Source of the DNA: Chrysopilus asiliformis
Lineage: Eukaryota > Arthropoda > Insecta > Diptera > Rhagionidae
Assembly: GCA_964034945.1 (NCBI GenBank)
Contig: OZ035962.1
Coordinates: forward strand, 48,849,931 to 48,913,930
Length of the DNA: 64,000 nucleotides
Reading direction: 5' to 3'
Below the pieces are notes generated by a model that saw only the letters and a list, made by a program, of their open reading frames with translations, ran no database searches and was not told where the DNA came from. Made by a program: the position numbers and the translations under genes. Positions within the stretch are counted from its first letter, which is position 1, and every line of letters starts with the position of its first letter. Shown here piece after piece: positions 32,344 through 42,936 of this stretch.

Positions 32344-33322
32344 TTAACACTAGAAAGACTGAAATTTAGTATATACCTATATTGCCCAAAAGCAGTCAAA
32401 ATGACTGCATTGTGAAAATATAACTAATGTGGAAAGAAATTTGTTTGAAATTAATTTTTAATATTTTTTATATTATTTACAGTTATATAACAAGTTATTA
32501 GTAAATATTAACAATAAAAAAAATTTACTTCACTTGGAAAATAAAAATACTTTTGCATTATTATTTGTACATTTTATGCAAATGAAAGTGGAAATTTTTT
32601 TATGTGTACATCTTCCGCAAACATATTTTTGACATTTTTTACATATATTATTTGTTTTGTTGTTGTGGCAAAGTCGTACTTGACAAATTTTGCGTTTGTT
32701 AGAATGGGTTGCATTTGATGATGTTGCAGTTGATCTTTGTGGGTATTCATGTTCTGATGAATTTTTCTGTCTTGCAGCTCTGTATTCGGTGGAAAGCTGT
32801 TCTGCTAATTGAAACTAGAGCTATTTTCGTTGTATTTCTATTCCTGTCGATTCTTTGTAAAGGATCCAATCATTTATAGCAGCCAAATCTAAAATATTGA
32901 AAAATATTTGGAGGGGCCATCTACGAGAACTAGTTTTTACTGTATATTTTCTGGACATTTGATCCGTCATATCAACTCCAAATTTTGTGCTGTTATAAAA
33001 TTGAATAGATTCCGGTAACCTTTTTTTATTACTTTTATCAATTTTCACAAATTTATGCTTAGAACTTAGAACAGCTACGAATTTGATTATTTACAATGTC
33101 CTAAGCAGTCAAAATGACTGCTTTTGGGCAATATAGGTATAACACATATGTATATACCGGAAATGAGGGAGGGGGAGGTAACTACAATTAATAATAAACG
33201 CATTTATATGTTGTACGAAAAGTCACAAAATTCTAAGAAATTGTGTCATTATATACATAATTGTTTTTCTGATTGAAATTAAAAAGCAGTCAAAATGACT
33301 TGCTTGGGCAATCTAGTGTTAA
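32344..33322 (-). mobile_element. piggyBac-2, TTAA-flanked
   Basis: TTAA at 32344-32347 and 33319-33322; ends CACTAGA and TCTAGTG. The palindrome GCAGTCAAAATGACTGC, or close variants, occurs at ~32392, ~33102 and ~33284, with TTGGGCAAT nearby. It encodes only the C-terminal part of the transposase. Confidence 0.88.
32580..33051 (-). pseudogene. piggyBac-2 transposase C-terminal fragment
   Basis: Minus-strand frame from ~33048: YNSTKFGVDMTDQMSRKYTV, SRRWPLQIFFNILDLAAIN and WILYKESTG. This is the segment after the last catalytic Asp in piggyBac transposases. After a stop near 32820, a Cys-rich tail is readable in 32730-32580 (CQVRLCHNNKTNNICKKC, CGRC). The first two catalytic regions are missing, so this is a truncated copy. 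Confidence 0.8.
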
Positions 33323-33419
33323 GGCATTTTAAAAGGGTCAAGCCTAAGGGAAGCGATGAGCTGCCACTAGAGCCACTGCCCCCAAAGTCCCCCACGGATC
33401 AAGAAAACGAGATCCCGTG
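33323..33419 (+). pseudogene. hAT-B ORF, upstream exon part
   Basis: Reads HFKRVKPKGSDELPLEPLPP and PTDQENEIP, then meets a strong splice donor (GTG|GTAAGT at 33420). The 5' side is interrupted by piggyBac-2. A possible earlier exon with ATGGCATTGTACAG|GTAAAT lies at ~32279. Inferred from splice signals and frame continuity. Confidence 0.5.
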
Positions 33420-33485
33420 GTAAGTCAAACCCAAAATTTTTCTTAAAAGTTTGCAAGTTATGCCGCTTTTTCTTTCTTTCTTCAG

Positions 33486-33544
33486 TCTGACGAAAGAAAA
33501 CAAAAAATGTTACGTCCAAAAATTCCGCAAAGAATGGTTGCAAC
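33486..33544 (+). pseudogene. hAT-B ORF, BED-like zinc-finger exon, split by hAT-C
   Basis: Begins after a polypyrimidine/CAG acceptor (TTTCTTTCTTCAG). Joined in frame to the upstream exon it gives TKENKKCYVQKFRKEWLQ. It is cut by hAT-C at GTTGCAAC and resumes at 35790 with FSCVKDRAESAYCKVCSTII. The pattern FRxEWL-x-F, then AYCKVC, matches the start of a BED-type finger found in hAT transposases and related proteins. The catalytic part is absent. Confidence 0.55.
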
Positions 33545-33878
33545 TAGGGCCTGCAAAAATACCGGGTTTCGGATTTACCGGTAAACGGTAAATATTTTTA
33601 GTAAAAACCGGTTTACCGGTATTTACCGGTAAATCGCTATTTAGATAAAACAAATCATGTATAGCATATTAGTGATAGTGAGAGGAAAAAAAACGTACGA
33701 AGAAATAAGTAACAATAATTTTATAATATTTATTGTGTAAATCATAAAATCAAGAAAACAAGAACACATAATTATAACAATTCAATAATAAAACCAAAAT
33801 ACGTTAATTACGGCTACAAATGCCAAATATGGTTGTTTTTTCTTTTCTGTTTTGTTTTGATTTTATTTCTCTAATGTA

Positions 33879-34144
33879 ATATCGTCGGCTAAAAGTGAAA
33901 TTGTGCTAAGTCCATTTGGTATAATTTTCTAGAAGAGCAATGAAAACCTTGTTAAATCGTTTTAATTCTCTTTCAATAAAACACTGAGTTTTCTTTAAAT
34001 GGAAAAAATTGGGCTAAGTTTTCTTCAAATGAGACTCTGTTTTCTTTAAATGAAAATTAAAATGATTTAACAAGGGTTTTTATTGCTCTTCTGTCAAATT
34101 TGGTATAATGGACTTAGCACAATTTCACTTTCAGCCGACGATAT
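33879..34144. mobile_element. Hairpin MITE 1 inside hAT-C
   Basis: ATATCGTCGGCTAAAAGTGA and its complement at 34144, with arms of ~100 bp (GAAATTGTGCTAAGTCCAT in both). Confidence 0.8.
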
Positions 34145-34341
34145 GTATATTGCATATTACATATTTTATCATTTACTTATGTACATGTACTAGAAGTATA
34201 CTTCAGTTTGCTCTTACATTCGGAAAGCTTGTAAATATTGGGCTTTTTCGATAATTAAGGTTTTTACAAAAAAATTTACGATTTTGACATTTTTGAATTA
34301 TCAGAAAAGCACATTATCAAAAGTTATTTCATTAAAATATT

Positions 34342-34912
34342 TGAAGACCTCGGTGCAAAAAGCGGTCACCTCCACTTTTTGACGAAAATGAGTTATTCCA
34401 GTTGGCGCAAGAATAAAATTTTTGCAAACTCCGCGCATATTTGGCTGCAAACTCCGGACTCGTTGGAGGACTGTGTAAAAAGTTATTAAAGAAAAGGAGA
34501 CGACTGAAAGCATTGTTTCATATAATTTGACGCAGAATTTTTTTTTCAAAAAATCTTTAATTTTTTCTGAGAGTTTTGTTTTGTGAAATTGAATATTTTT
34601 TTATTTGTTTATTTTTAAACGCTATTAAACATATTTTGGACTGTATTTTGTAGCCAATAATGCATTTTGAAAACCGCTAATATCCTTTTGGGTCAGAAAC
34701 AGCTATCTCCAAAATTTAAAATGTCTATAACTTTTTCGAAAAAAAAAAATATAGATTTATCTCAAATTAAAACGATGTAAGAATACATGTTTGATTTAAA
34801 TTGTAATTTTTTAACTTTGTCCCAGAGCAAAAACTTCACGCTAATATCTTTTTTGTCTCTCCTGAAAAATTTGAAAAAGTGGGGATGACCGCTTTTTGCA
34901 CCGAGGTCTTCA
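34342..34912. mobile_element. Hairpin MITE 2 inside hAT-C
   Basis: TGAAGACCTCGGTGCAAAAA...GCGGTCA at the left is inverted at 34872-34912. Confidence 0.8.
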
Positions 34913-34931
34913 TAGAAAAAAAAATTACCAG

Positions 34932-35618
34932 AAGTTGTGTTTTAATTTTCAGCCTGACGTTTCGAGCCTTGTTTTGGCTCATTTTTAATCAGGGAATTCA
35001 CAGTCGTCTTTTAAAATGCGGGTAAATTTACCGCTCGGTAATTCAGTCAAATTTAACAGATTTTTACCGAGACGGTCACTTGGTTCATGTAAAAATGAAT
35101 TACCGAATTCGGTAATTGTATACATGCCTCGAGTCGTGTTTTTCAGCCTCGGTATTCGGTATCAAGAATCAACCGCGGGTGGCGCTAGTAATGTTTTTAG
35201 TTGTCAAATTTTTTCGCTGGTTATCTCATCGGACTGCAATTTTTTTCGATTTTGATAGCCGTTGCCACAATAAAAATTCAAAAGAATACATCAAACATGG
35301 ATTTAAAGGTATGTGACATAATTTACAATCAAATTCGCAGTTCATGATTTGGTCACGTATCAAATAAAAGCGCTGTTCTCAAATCTGTGCTGTGGGATGT
35401 TCACAGCACAATATTTTAAGTCTTTCAATATTACCGAAAATACCGAATACCGAATACCGAAGAGGATTGTGAATACCCTCAATGTAACATTTCCACAAAG
35501 TTTTTACGGCTAAATATTAACAGTTATAACATATTGCATTTAAATGATCGTTTAACGCCTTTGAAGATGAACCAAAACAAGGCTCGAAACGTCAGGCTGG
35601 AAAATTAAAACACAACTT
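34932..35618. mobile_element. Hairpin MITE 3 inside hAT-C, with a further nested TIR unit
   Basis: AAGTTGTGTTTTAATTTTCA through CCTTGTTTTGG is inverted at 35570-35618. Inside, AGGGAATTCACAGTC (34991) and GATTGTGAATACCCT (35479) form a second, imperfect terminal pair. Confidence 0.75.
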
Positions 35619-36015
35619 TTGCTTTTATTTCTTAAAATTGGACCGCTAAGCCCGCCAAACTAATACAAAAAAATACCGAAATACCGGTATTTTTTAAAAA
35701 AATTTACCGGTAATTTCGGTAGTAAAATTGGCCGGTAAAACCGGTAAACCGGTAAACCGGTTTCCGGTATTGCAGCCCCTAGTTGCAACAGTTTTCTTGT
35801 GTAAAGGATAGGGCTGAATCAGCCTATTGCAAAGTGTGCTCAACAATTATTACTGGCGGATTAACAATCTATTACATTTAGTACATTTTAGACAGGCAAT
35901 TTATTACTTTTCAAAAAAATGAAAGTGCAACACTGGTTTTCACTTCAAAAATTGTACTCGTTTAAGTTCCTCGGAAATTGAAAAAAATCGAAAAAAGCGA
36001 TTTTTCGCGAGAAAT

Positions 36016-36070
36016 CGGCAGTCTTGTTTCGGAAGGAAAAAATGTTTCTGCAGAATAATTGTACTAAAAT
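36016..36070 (+). repeat. 55-bp LINE-derived direct repeat, copy 2
   Basis: Identical to 30423-30477; immediately followed by a Helitron-like 5' terminus at 36070. Confidence 0.95.
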
Positions 36071-37110
36071 CCTATAATATAATACGAGGAATGTCTGTCT
36101 GGCTGACTGCCGTGAAGTTAGCATTAACTAGTTAGCACTCAGTTTTTTAGTTCCCATGCTCGCCGCTGCTGTCAGTTAATTCGAATGTTCGCCGCCTCGT
36201 TATGCGCGCCGCAGCAAGCGACCAAAATGAAAAATATTACGAATCGGAACTAAAAAAGTTATCGATAAGTATACAGCCGCAGAACGAAACATAGTACAAA
36301 CTTAATTTTTTACTATGTTTTAGCCCTTCTCCTGCCGGTTAATTCCTTGGGTTTCGTGAATCGCTCGGCCCCTCACGAGCTGAGATATGGGCAAAAGTTT
36401 GAACCCTCGAAAATATTCGATATTTAAGAGGGCTCAAAATGATTTTTCCCGAAAATGGGAAAACTTGCCACCTCATTTTTTTTACATGTTTTAGCCCTCC
36501 TCATGCCATTTCTCGCAAGTAGCCCAGACCCGTACGAGCTGAGAATTTGAGAAGTGTTGGCCATGTAAAAAAAAAACGGAAAATTATAAGAAATTTTCAA
36601 AGCCACTTTTCTCGAAAATGGAAAATTTTCCCACCTCCATTTTTTTATATGTTTTAGCCCTCCTCATGCCCTTTCTTTTGCTATATTTCGCAAGTAGCCC
36701 AGACCCGTACGAGCTGAGAATTTGAGAAAAGTGTTTCATGTCGCTCAAAGATTTTCGATTTTCTTCGAAGAATTTTTCCATTGCAGATTTACATGAAATC
36801 AATTTTTTTCAAAAATTCATATCTTTTGACCTGTTCATCGTAGATACACACTATTTACAGCAAAATGTAGGAAAATTGTCTGAAATTTTCAAAAAAAGTA
36901 TCGTGAGAAAAAAATTTCATACACATTTTTTCACGGCGAGGAATAGATTCGGTAAATTCGAGAGAACTCCTTTTGTGGTTACTTGTTTTAATGCAACTTT
37001 TTAGTATTAGATGCTCAATACAATTCTCTACAACTTTTTTGAAGACATAAAGGTGGTATTTCAAACAGTTTTCGTGTTATGAACCGAAAACTAACCCGTA
37101 GTGTCAGAAA
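36070..37110 (+). mobile_element. Helitron-like family H3, 5' part
   Basis: TCCTATAATATAATACGAGG then AATGTCTGTCTGGCTG follows A, like the other Helitron starts here. Three diverged ~165-bp internal copies start near 36317, 36486 and 36650 (ATGTTTTAGCCCTCCTCATG, CGTACGAGCTGAGAATTTGA). The 3' terminus was not found; the end coordinate is approximate. Confidence 0.55.
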
Positions 37111-37117
37111 TTTAATT

Positions 37118-37784
37118 AAACATAACAAAAGCTATAATTGCCACTCTGGCAATCATTGGAGACCCGTATGGTGATATTCGTATCAAAATTCGAACAGCTA
37201 TACCAAAATTCCACTTTGAAGTCAAACTTTCCAATAAGATTTTTTAAAATTTATTCCAATCGGATTTTGATGTATGGGAGTTTTATGTAGAATCATATCC
37301 TAAATAACTTTTGTTCTTGCACTTTTTTGATAGGATGCACCGTTTTTGAGATATTCACAAAAAACGATTTCGTTCGTATGGGGGGTACCCCCCCTAATGG
37401 TCCATTTTAGCCCATTAACGAACTTAGCCTCGCATTTTACGAAAAATGAATCTGCGCAAAATTTCAAGTCTCTAGCTCAATCCGTGCGCCCGCAATCCGC
37501 GCCACAGACAGACAGACGGACAGACGGACAGACAGACGGACAGACGGACAGACAGACGGACAGACAGACGGACAGACAGACGGACAGACAGACGGACAGA
37601 CAGACGGACAGACAGACGGACAGACAGACGGACAGACAGACGGACGGACATGCAAAAATTAAATATTTTTATCATTCTAAACACACTGGTGTAATTAATT
37701 TTTTTGTGTGATGACGGGATCTTGGCGTTACAAACGGTAAGGCAAAGTTAATATACCCTTTGGTTTCACCATACGGGTATAAAA
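37118..37784 (-). repeat. 'CCGTATGG' repeat, copy C, with long GACA/GACG microsatellite
   Basis: Begins AACATAACAAAAGCTATAAT and ends CACCATACGGGTATAAA. The microsatellite at 37505-37652 is built of GACAGACAGACG units (12 bp). GGGGGGTACCCCCC lies at ~37381. Confidence 0.85.
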
Positions 37785-38366
37785 ACATAACAAAAGCTAT
37801 AATTGCCAGTCTGGCAATTATTGAAAACCCGTATGGTGATTTAAGTGAACAGCGAACAGTTGTATCAAAATTCCACTTTGAAGTCAAATTTTCCAATAAG
37901 ATTTTTTAAAATTTGTTCCAATCGGATTTTGATGTATGGGAGATGTAGAATCATATCCTAAATAACTTTTGTTCTTGGACTTTTTTGATAAAATTCACCG
38001 TTTTTGAGATATTCAGAAAAAAAGTTTTCGTTCGTATGGGGGGTACCCCCCCTAATGGTCCATTTTTTCCCATTAACGAACTTAGCCTCACATTTTACGA
38101 AAAACGGATCTGTGCAAAATTTCAAGTCTCTAACTCAATCCGTGCGCCCGCAATCTGCGCCACAGACAGACGGACGGACGGACAGACGGACGGACGGACG
38201 GACGGACCGACGGACAGACGGACGGACGGACATGCTAAATTCAACTTTATTTATCATTCTAAACACAATGGTGTAATTCATTTTTTTGTGCGATGACGGG
38301 ATCTTGGCGTTACAAACGGTAAGGCAAATCTAATATACCCTTTGGTTTCACCATACGGGTATAAAA
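37785..38366 (-). repeat. 'CCGTATGG' repeat, copy D, head-to-tail with C
   Basis: Same ends as copy C, directly adjoining. The microsatellite is shorter (38163-38232, GACG-rich). Confidence 0.85.
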
Positions 38367-40193
38367 AGGGGAGAAAGAGTGGTCAGATTGAATTTTGACG
38401 TATGGCCGAATTATGTAAAATTGTATTCTAAACACTTTTTTATTTGAAACCTTTTTGATGTGGTAAACCGTTTTCGAGAAAATCGCCAAAAACTTCAATT
38501 TTCAGCGGGAAGGGGGGAAGGAGTTATCCGATTTTCCCCATTTTTTAACCAATTCTTTCTCTTTACGTTACTTGCATTTGTGATCTCTAGCTAAAGTCGT
38601 TTGGAAAATCAAAAAATTTTGTTGAAAAAATCGAAGAAATTTTCACAGGCGAAAACAAGCAATTGGACTTCTAATGTAAACTTGATTTCATTCAATAAGT
38701 TTTTATAGTTTTTCGAAAGATTTTTATTTCAAATTGTGGGATTTGATTAGAAAATGCAAAATCGCTTTGAAAATGCCCATTATTATGTAATTTTATCCAT
38801 TAAATGGGAAGAAAACAGGAAAATGAAAAATAAAATTTCTCCTTCTGTGGCCACCGTCAGATTTTCGCTGATTTTCGTCGTTCCCAGGCTGTTTTCTTCA
38901 TAGATCTTTTACCCGTTTTACGAGAAAATACCTGCAAAATAGATACGCATAAAAACGAAGCATTTTCTTGCTTTCAAAATTTTGTTATGTGGTCGAAGAA
39001 GGGATCTGCTGCAAAGCATACAAGTGTCTAATTAAGTCTAGCTTCTGGAGATAGGCAATTTTATAGCAAGGTATTTTTAGTTCAGTAACTCTCAAGTTCA
39101 AAGTAATTTTAGTTCAGTGGCTCTCAAGTTCAAATTCTTTATTCGATCGATTTTGGCAAAATTAAGGAAAATATGAACGATCTTAGAAATAAATAAAATG
39201 TTATTTTAAATTGGAATTTGTGTCAGTCTATTTTATGTTAAATGTTATTAAATTTTTGGAAACAAAAATTTGGTTGGCTAAGTGGGCGAAGAAGAAACAG
39301 TGGCTCAGTAACTACGAAGAATCTTTAAATTCGCCATATTTAAAAGTTTGGGGTGAAAAGAGTTCGCCAGCAACCATTTGCTTGGCGACACTGGATTTGG
39401 AAGGTTCGTTTTGAACCTCCTTGGAAAATTAATTCGAGATTTCGAATTTTCTGGAATTGGGCCGATATTCGCTTTATTTAAAATCCTTTTTGGAAGACGA
39501 TTTTTGACGTGGATACGTCTTGGATTTTGGTTATGGGGGTACAAATTAGAAAAACGGCTTGGGCCATGATAACATTTTTGCAATCGATGAAACTCGATAG
39601 TTTGTGGTGACATCCGAACAGAAACTTTGTTATAAGATGAGGCCTACATTAAAGCATTGTTTAGGGTATTTTGTTATGTTAAACTATGTTCAAATATTTT
39701 TTTAAAGATCAAAATCAAAATTTTTACTGCCGCTGCTATGCTGTGTTTACTGCTTGTAGTACAGATTTCACATTTATACTCTTTTTATGCTCCTCCTTTG
39801 TGTGTATTGATTGAATCTGATGTATTGAATGTCATTGTTTCGTTCTTTTCGCTCTGAAAAGTGTCGTTCTTAACGGCAAAATCGTTTGCTGTGGTTTCCG
39901 ACTCTCGTTCTTAGGAACGAAAATGATTTCTATTTAAGTTTTCGCTTCTCGTTCAAAGCGGTTTGTGGGTCTCGCATAAAAATGAATGAAAGCCTCGAGC
40001 GATGGCTTTTTGGTATGATGCACACACACATGTAAGTATGCATTTTACTAGTGAGAGAACCATATTTCGCTCCCAGCATTATAGTTGTGTTCAGAATTGT
40101 GAGATTTTTGATCTTCGAAATCGTAGTAAATCGGCCGAAAAATAGTAGTAGAATCGATGAAATAGTAGTAAATTTATGTAAAACCTTCGTCAT
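38367..40193. other. Unassigned A+T-rich DNA
   Basis: 38400-38540 resembles a distant relative of the CCGTATGG repeat (TTTTTGATGTGGTAAACCG, GGGAAGGGGGGAAGGAG). A duplicated TAGTTCAG(T)..CTCTCAAGTTCAAA occurs at 39078 and 39110. No convincing gene; open frames at 39211-39613 have no family features. Confidence 0.35.
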
Positions 40194-40615
40194 TATATAC
40201 ACCCAACTCTTTTTTTACACGGTCTTTTTTTACGCGATTTTAAAATAACACGGTCCACAAAAAGAAAAAAAAAATTTTTTTCCACGAATTTTTTGTTCTA
40301 ACACGAAGTCTAAAGAAATTTTTTTTACATGTAGTTATAAAAATAAAATATAATTGGGGAAATTTTTATAGTCGATTTTATATTTGTCTATTTAAAATTG
40401 CATTAAGCACATTATTGAGTTATTGGGCGCATTCAGTGAACGTTAATAATGAACCATACTCTTCATTGGATTTAAACTCGTCAGATGTGTTAGACATCTC
40501 TAGGAATGGAAGCGATTTTTGTCAAGTCAGTAATAAACGTTCACGCTTAATATCAAGTAGCGATGAATAATCTAAATAATATTTTTATTTCAATTCTAAT
40601 TTGGTTTTTTTATAA

Positions 40616-40866
40616 TTGAGGCGTTAAAAGCTAGAGTGGACCAAGCCACATAATCGAGTTTTTGAAGCTTTTTCACTTTTGTACTATTATTTACTGTAAA
40701 TTTTTGGGAAAAAAATTTCTGTGGACTTTATTACTCAATGTTGAAATGTTCTTTTGTGCAACCAAACATTTTTATCTAAAAACTCACTCGCAATAGTGAT
40801 TCAAACACAAAAAAAATTCACGATTTCGACATGTGGGTTGGTCCACTCTAGCTTTTAACGCCTCAA
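40616..40866. mobile_element. Hairpin MITE (TTGAGGCGTTAAAAGC)
   Basis: TTGAGGCGTTAAAAGCTAGA...GTGGACCAA is inverted at 40831-40866; 251 bp with no coding content. Confidence 0.85.
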
Positions 40867-40892
40867 TATATTTTGTTTTTCTTTATAATTTA

Positions 40893-41394
40893 CTAGCAGA
40901 CCCTACGTTGGCAGCTTAAAGTTTTTTGTATAAATTTTAGAATGCCAAAAAACCATAAATAACTTAAAAACCTTTGGGAAAAAACGTTATCCTTACAGGA
41001 CCTTTTGTTTCAAATTGTAAAATTCCAACACCGGATTCGTGATCGGTGACCTCGGAAACCCCATAATGCCGATTTTCCCGGGAAAAATGGGAAAAAGGAT
41101 ATTTGCGTTATCCTTTCAGGACCTTCCGTTTCGAATTTTGAAAATCTAATACCGGATTCGTGATCAGCGACCCCAAAAACCCTATAATGCAAATTTTTCC
41201 GGGGAAAAATGGGAAAAAGGATATTTTCATTATCCTTACAGAACCTTCCGTTTCAAATTTTGAAAATCTACATAGCTCCTGGCAACACAGATCATTTTGC
41301 AAAAAACCGCGTAAAAATCGGTCCAGTAGTTTTCGAGTTTTGTAATCTCAAACAAACAGACAGACAGACAAACATCCATTTTTATATATATAGA
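40893..41394 (-). mobile_element. Complete short Helitron H1, minus strand
   Basis: In element orientation it starts TCTATATATATAAAAATGG (41394, after A) and ends CTAG (40893, before T). Both conserved terminal blocks and about two internal units are present. At 502 bp it is the smallest apparently complete copy. Confidence 0.9.
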
Positions 41395-41734
41395 TTATAT
41401 TTTTTTTGCACGGTTTTTAGGACAAGATATAGCTTTTTTTCATCTTACACGGTTTTTTAAATCTGTGGAACACATCCTCAATTTTAATATGTGCTGCATA
41501 TCTTTTTTTACACGGTTTTTTTTTACACGATTTTCGTTGGAACGTATCTTACCGTGTAAAAAAAGAGTTGGGTGTATATAACTAATTTGAACGAAAGACT
41601 AGAAATGGGAGTGTTTTGAACACTGTATGTATGATATTTACTTCATACTTCTCTTATCATAATCCAATTACTTATAAATAAAATTATTATATAAAATTAT
41701 TATTATAAATAAAATTATTATATTATAAAATTGT

Positions 41735-41977
41735 GAAACCGAATATCTCAAAAACGGTGCATCTTATCAAAAAAGTGCAAGAACAAAAGTTATTTAGGAT
41801 ATGATTCTACATAAAACTCCCATACATCAAAATCCGATTGGAATAAATTTAAAAAAAATCTAATTAGAAAGTTTGACTTCAAACTGGAATTTTGATACAA
41901 CTGTTCGCCGTTCACTTAAATCACCATACGGATTTTCAATAATTGCCAGATTGGCAATTATAGCTTTTGTTATGTTT
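41735..41977 (+). repeat. 'CCGTATGG' repeat, copy E, truncated
   Basis: CTCAAAAACGGTGCATCTTA to GCTTTTGTTATGTTTTA, lacking the microsatellite half. Confidence 0.85.
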
Positions 41978-42525
41978 TAAATAAAAATTTGTTTCCTTAA
42001 TTTCCTTTTCACTAAAATTTCTTACTTAAATATTTATTGGCGATCGTTGTAGGCGGATCCACGTCTTCTAGCCGTCTCTACGAGACAGACACCTTGCTTT
42101 TTTTAAATATTGGCGGACGCCAAACAAGGTACGTAAATAAATGAAATTTGGTAGAAATGTGGAAAAATAAAATTTCGGAAATTTTAAAGGTTTTTGGCAG
42201 TGATTCGATTTTTTTTATTCCGGTATTCCGTGGCAGTGCTAGTTTCAAAGGAAAAGCGTAAAGAAAGGTGTTTTTAAAACATATACGGCTGGATTCAGTT
42301 TTATTCTTTTACAACGAATCGCACAAAAGAAAGCCTGCACACGCGAATACCGGTACTTTTTTTAATACCGTACGAACGGTTATACGAACGGTCATATAAA
42401 CAGTACTCTCCTTGGTTGTTCAAGAAGATTTCAAAAGATTGCAGCCAAGGATTGAGATTTAAGAAAAAAACGGAACTGCGAATTTAAAAAACACCAAAAT
42501 GTTAAAATTAAAATCTTAAATACTA
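41978..42525. other. Unassigned DNA before Helitron H2
   Basis: No gene recognised; possibly part of the gypsy C 5' LTR region, which is not defined here. Confidence 0.3.
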
Positions 42526-42936
42526 TCTATACTAATTATATAAAGAGGTAAAGTTTGTTTGTTTGTTTGTTTGTTCAGGGTAATCTCTGGAACCACTGAT
42601 CCGATTCTGAAATTCTTTCACTGATAGAAAGCTACACTATTCCCGAGTGACATAGGCTACTTTTTATTGACCTCCCCCTCTCCTTCGGTACCCCTTCCCA
42701 GATAACTTTCGAACCGTTCAACCAATTGGGGTGCGGCTTTCACTAATAGAGAAGTCATTTTTAAAAGAAATTTTTTTTGCACTAATATCTACCCCCCCCC
42801 CCACCTCAAGGGAAGGGAAAGGAGAAGGGGAAGGGGGGAAGCGAGAAGTGGTAGGAGGGGTGTAGGTGAAGGGAGGAAGTGGAGAGAGGAGGGGATAAAT
42901 TACTGATGTTTCGTCATACATTGCAATATATACATA
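42526..42936 (+). mobile_element. Helitron family H2, 5' part
   Basis: TCTATACTAATTATATAAAG, AGGTAAAG, (GTTT)n, then GGTAATCTCTGGAACCACTG and GACATAGGCTACTTTTTAT. A C-rich then G-rich stretch follows to 42900. It abuts H1 at 42937; its own 3' end is not visible. Confidence 0.65.

Larger units (their letters stand above)
33545..35781. mobile_element. hAT-C, perfect 8-bp target duplication
   Basis: TAGGGCCTGCAAAAATACCG at 33545 and CCGGTATTGCAGCCCCTA at 35781 are imperfect inverted repeats. GTTGCAAC flanks both (33537-33544, 35782-35789). Dense CCGGTAAA/TTTACCGG motifs lie at both ends. No transposase is seen; three or four hairpin MITEs sit inside. Confidence 0.88.
31934..35935 (+). mobile_element. 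hAT-B, perfect 8-bp target duplication, host of two insertions
   Basis: CAGTGTTGCACTTT at 31934 is inverted as AAAGTGCAACACTG at 35935. GTTTTCAC flanks both ends (31926-31933, 35936-35943). It holds a spliced BED-like ORF, piggyBac-2 and hAT-C; without these it would be under 0.9 kb. Confidence 0.88.
40200..41574. mobile_element. TIR element flanked by TATATA
   Basis: CACCCAACTCTTTTTTTACA at 40200 and its complement ending GAGTTGGGTG at 41574. TATATA lies at 40194-40199 and 41575-41580. TTTTACACGG motifs recur near both ends. It encodes no transposase and hosts a MITE and a Helitron. The A+T-rich target makes duplication length ambiguous (TA to TATATA). Confidence 0.75.

Noticed and set aside
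39305..39613. 102-codon minus-strand frame rich in Pro and Asn
   Set aside because: No recognisable family, no start context, and an equally open frame on the other strand.
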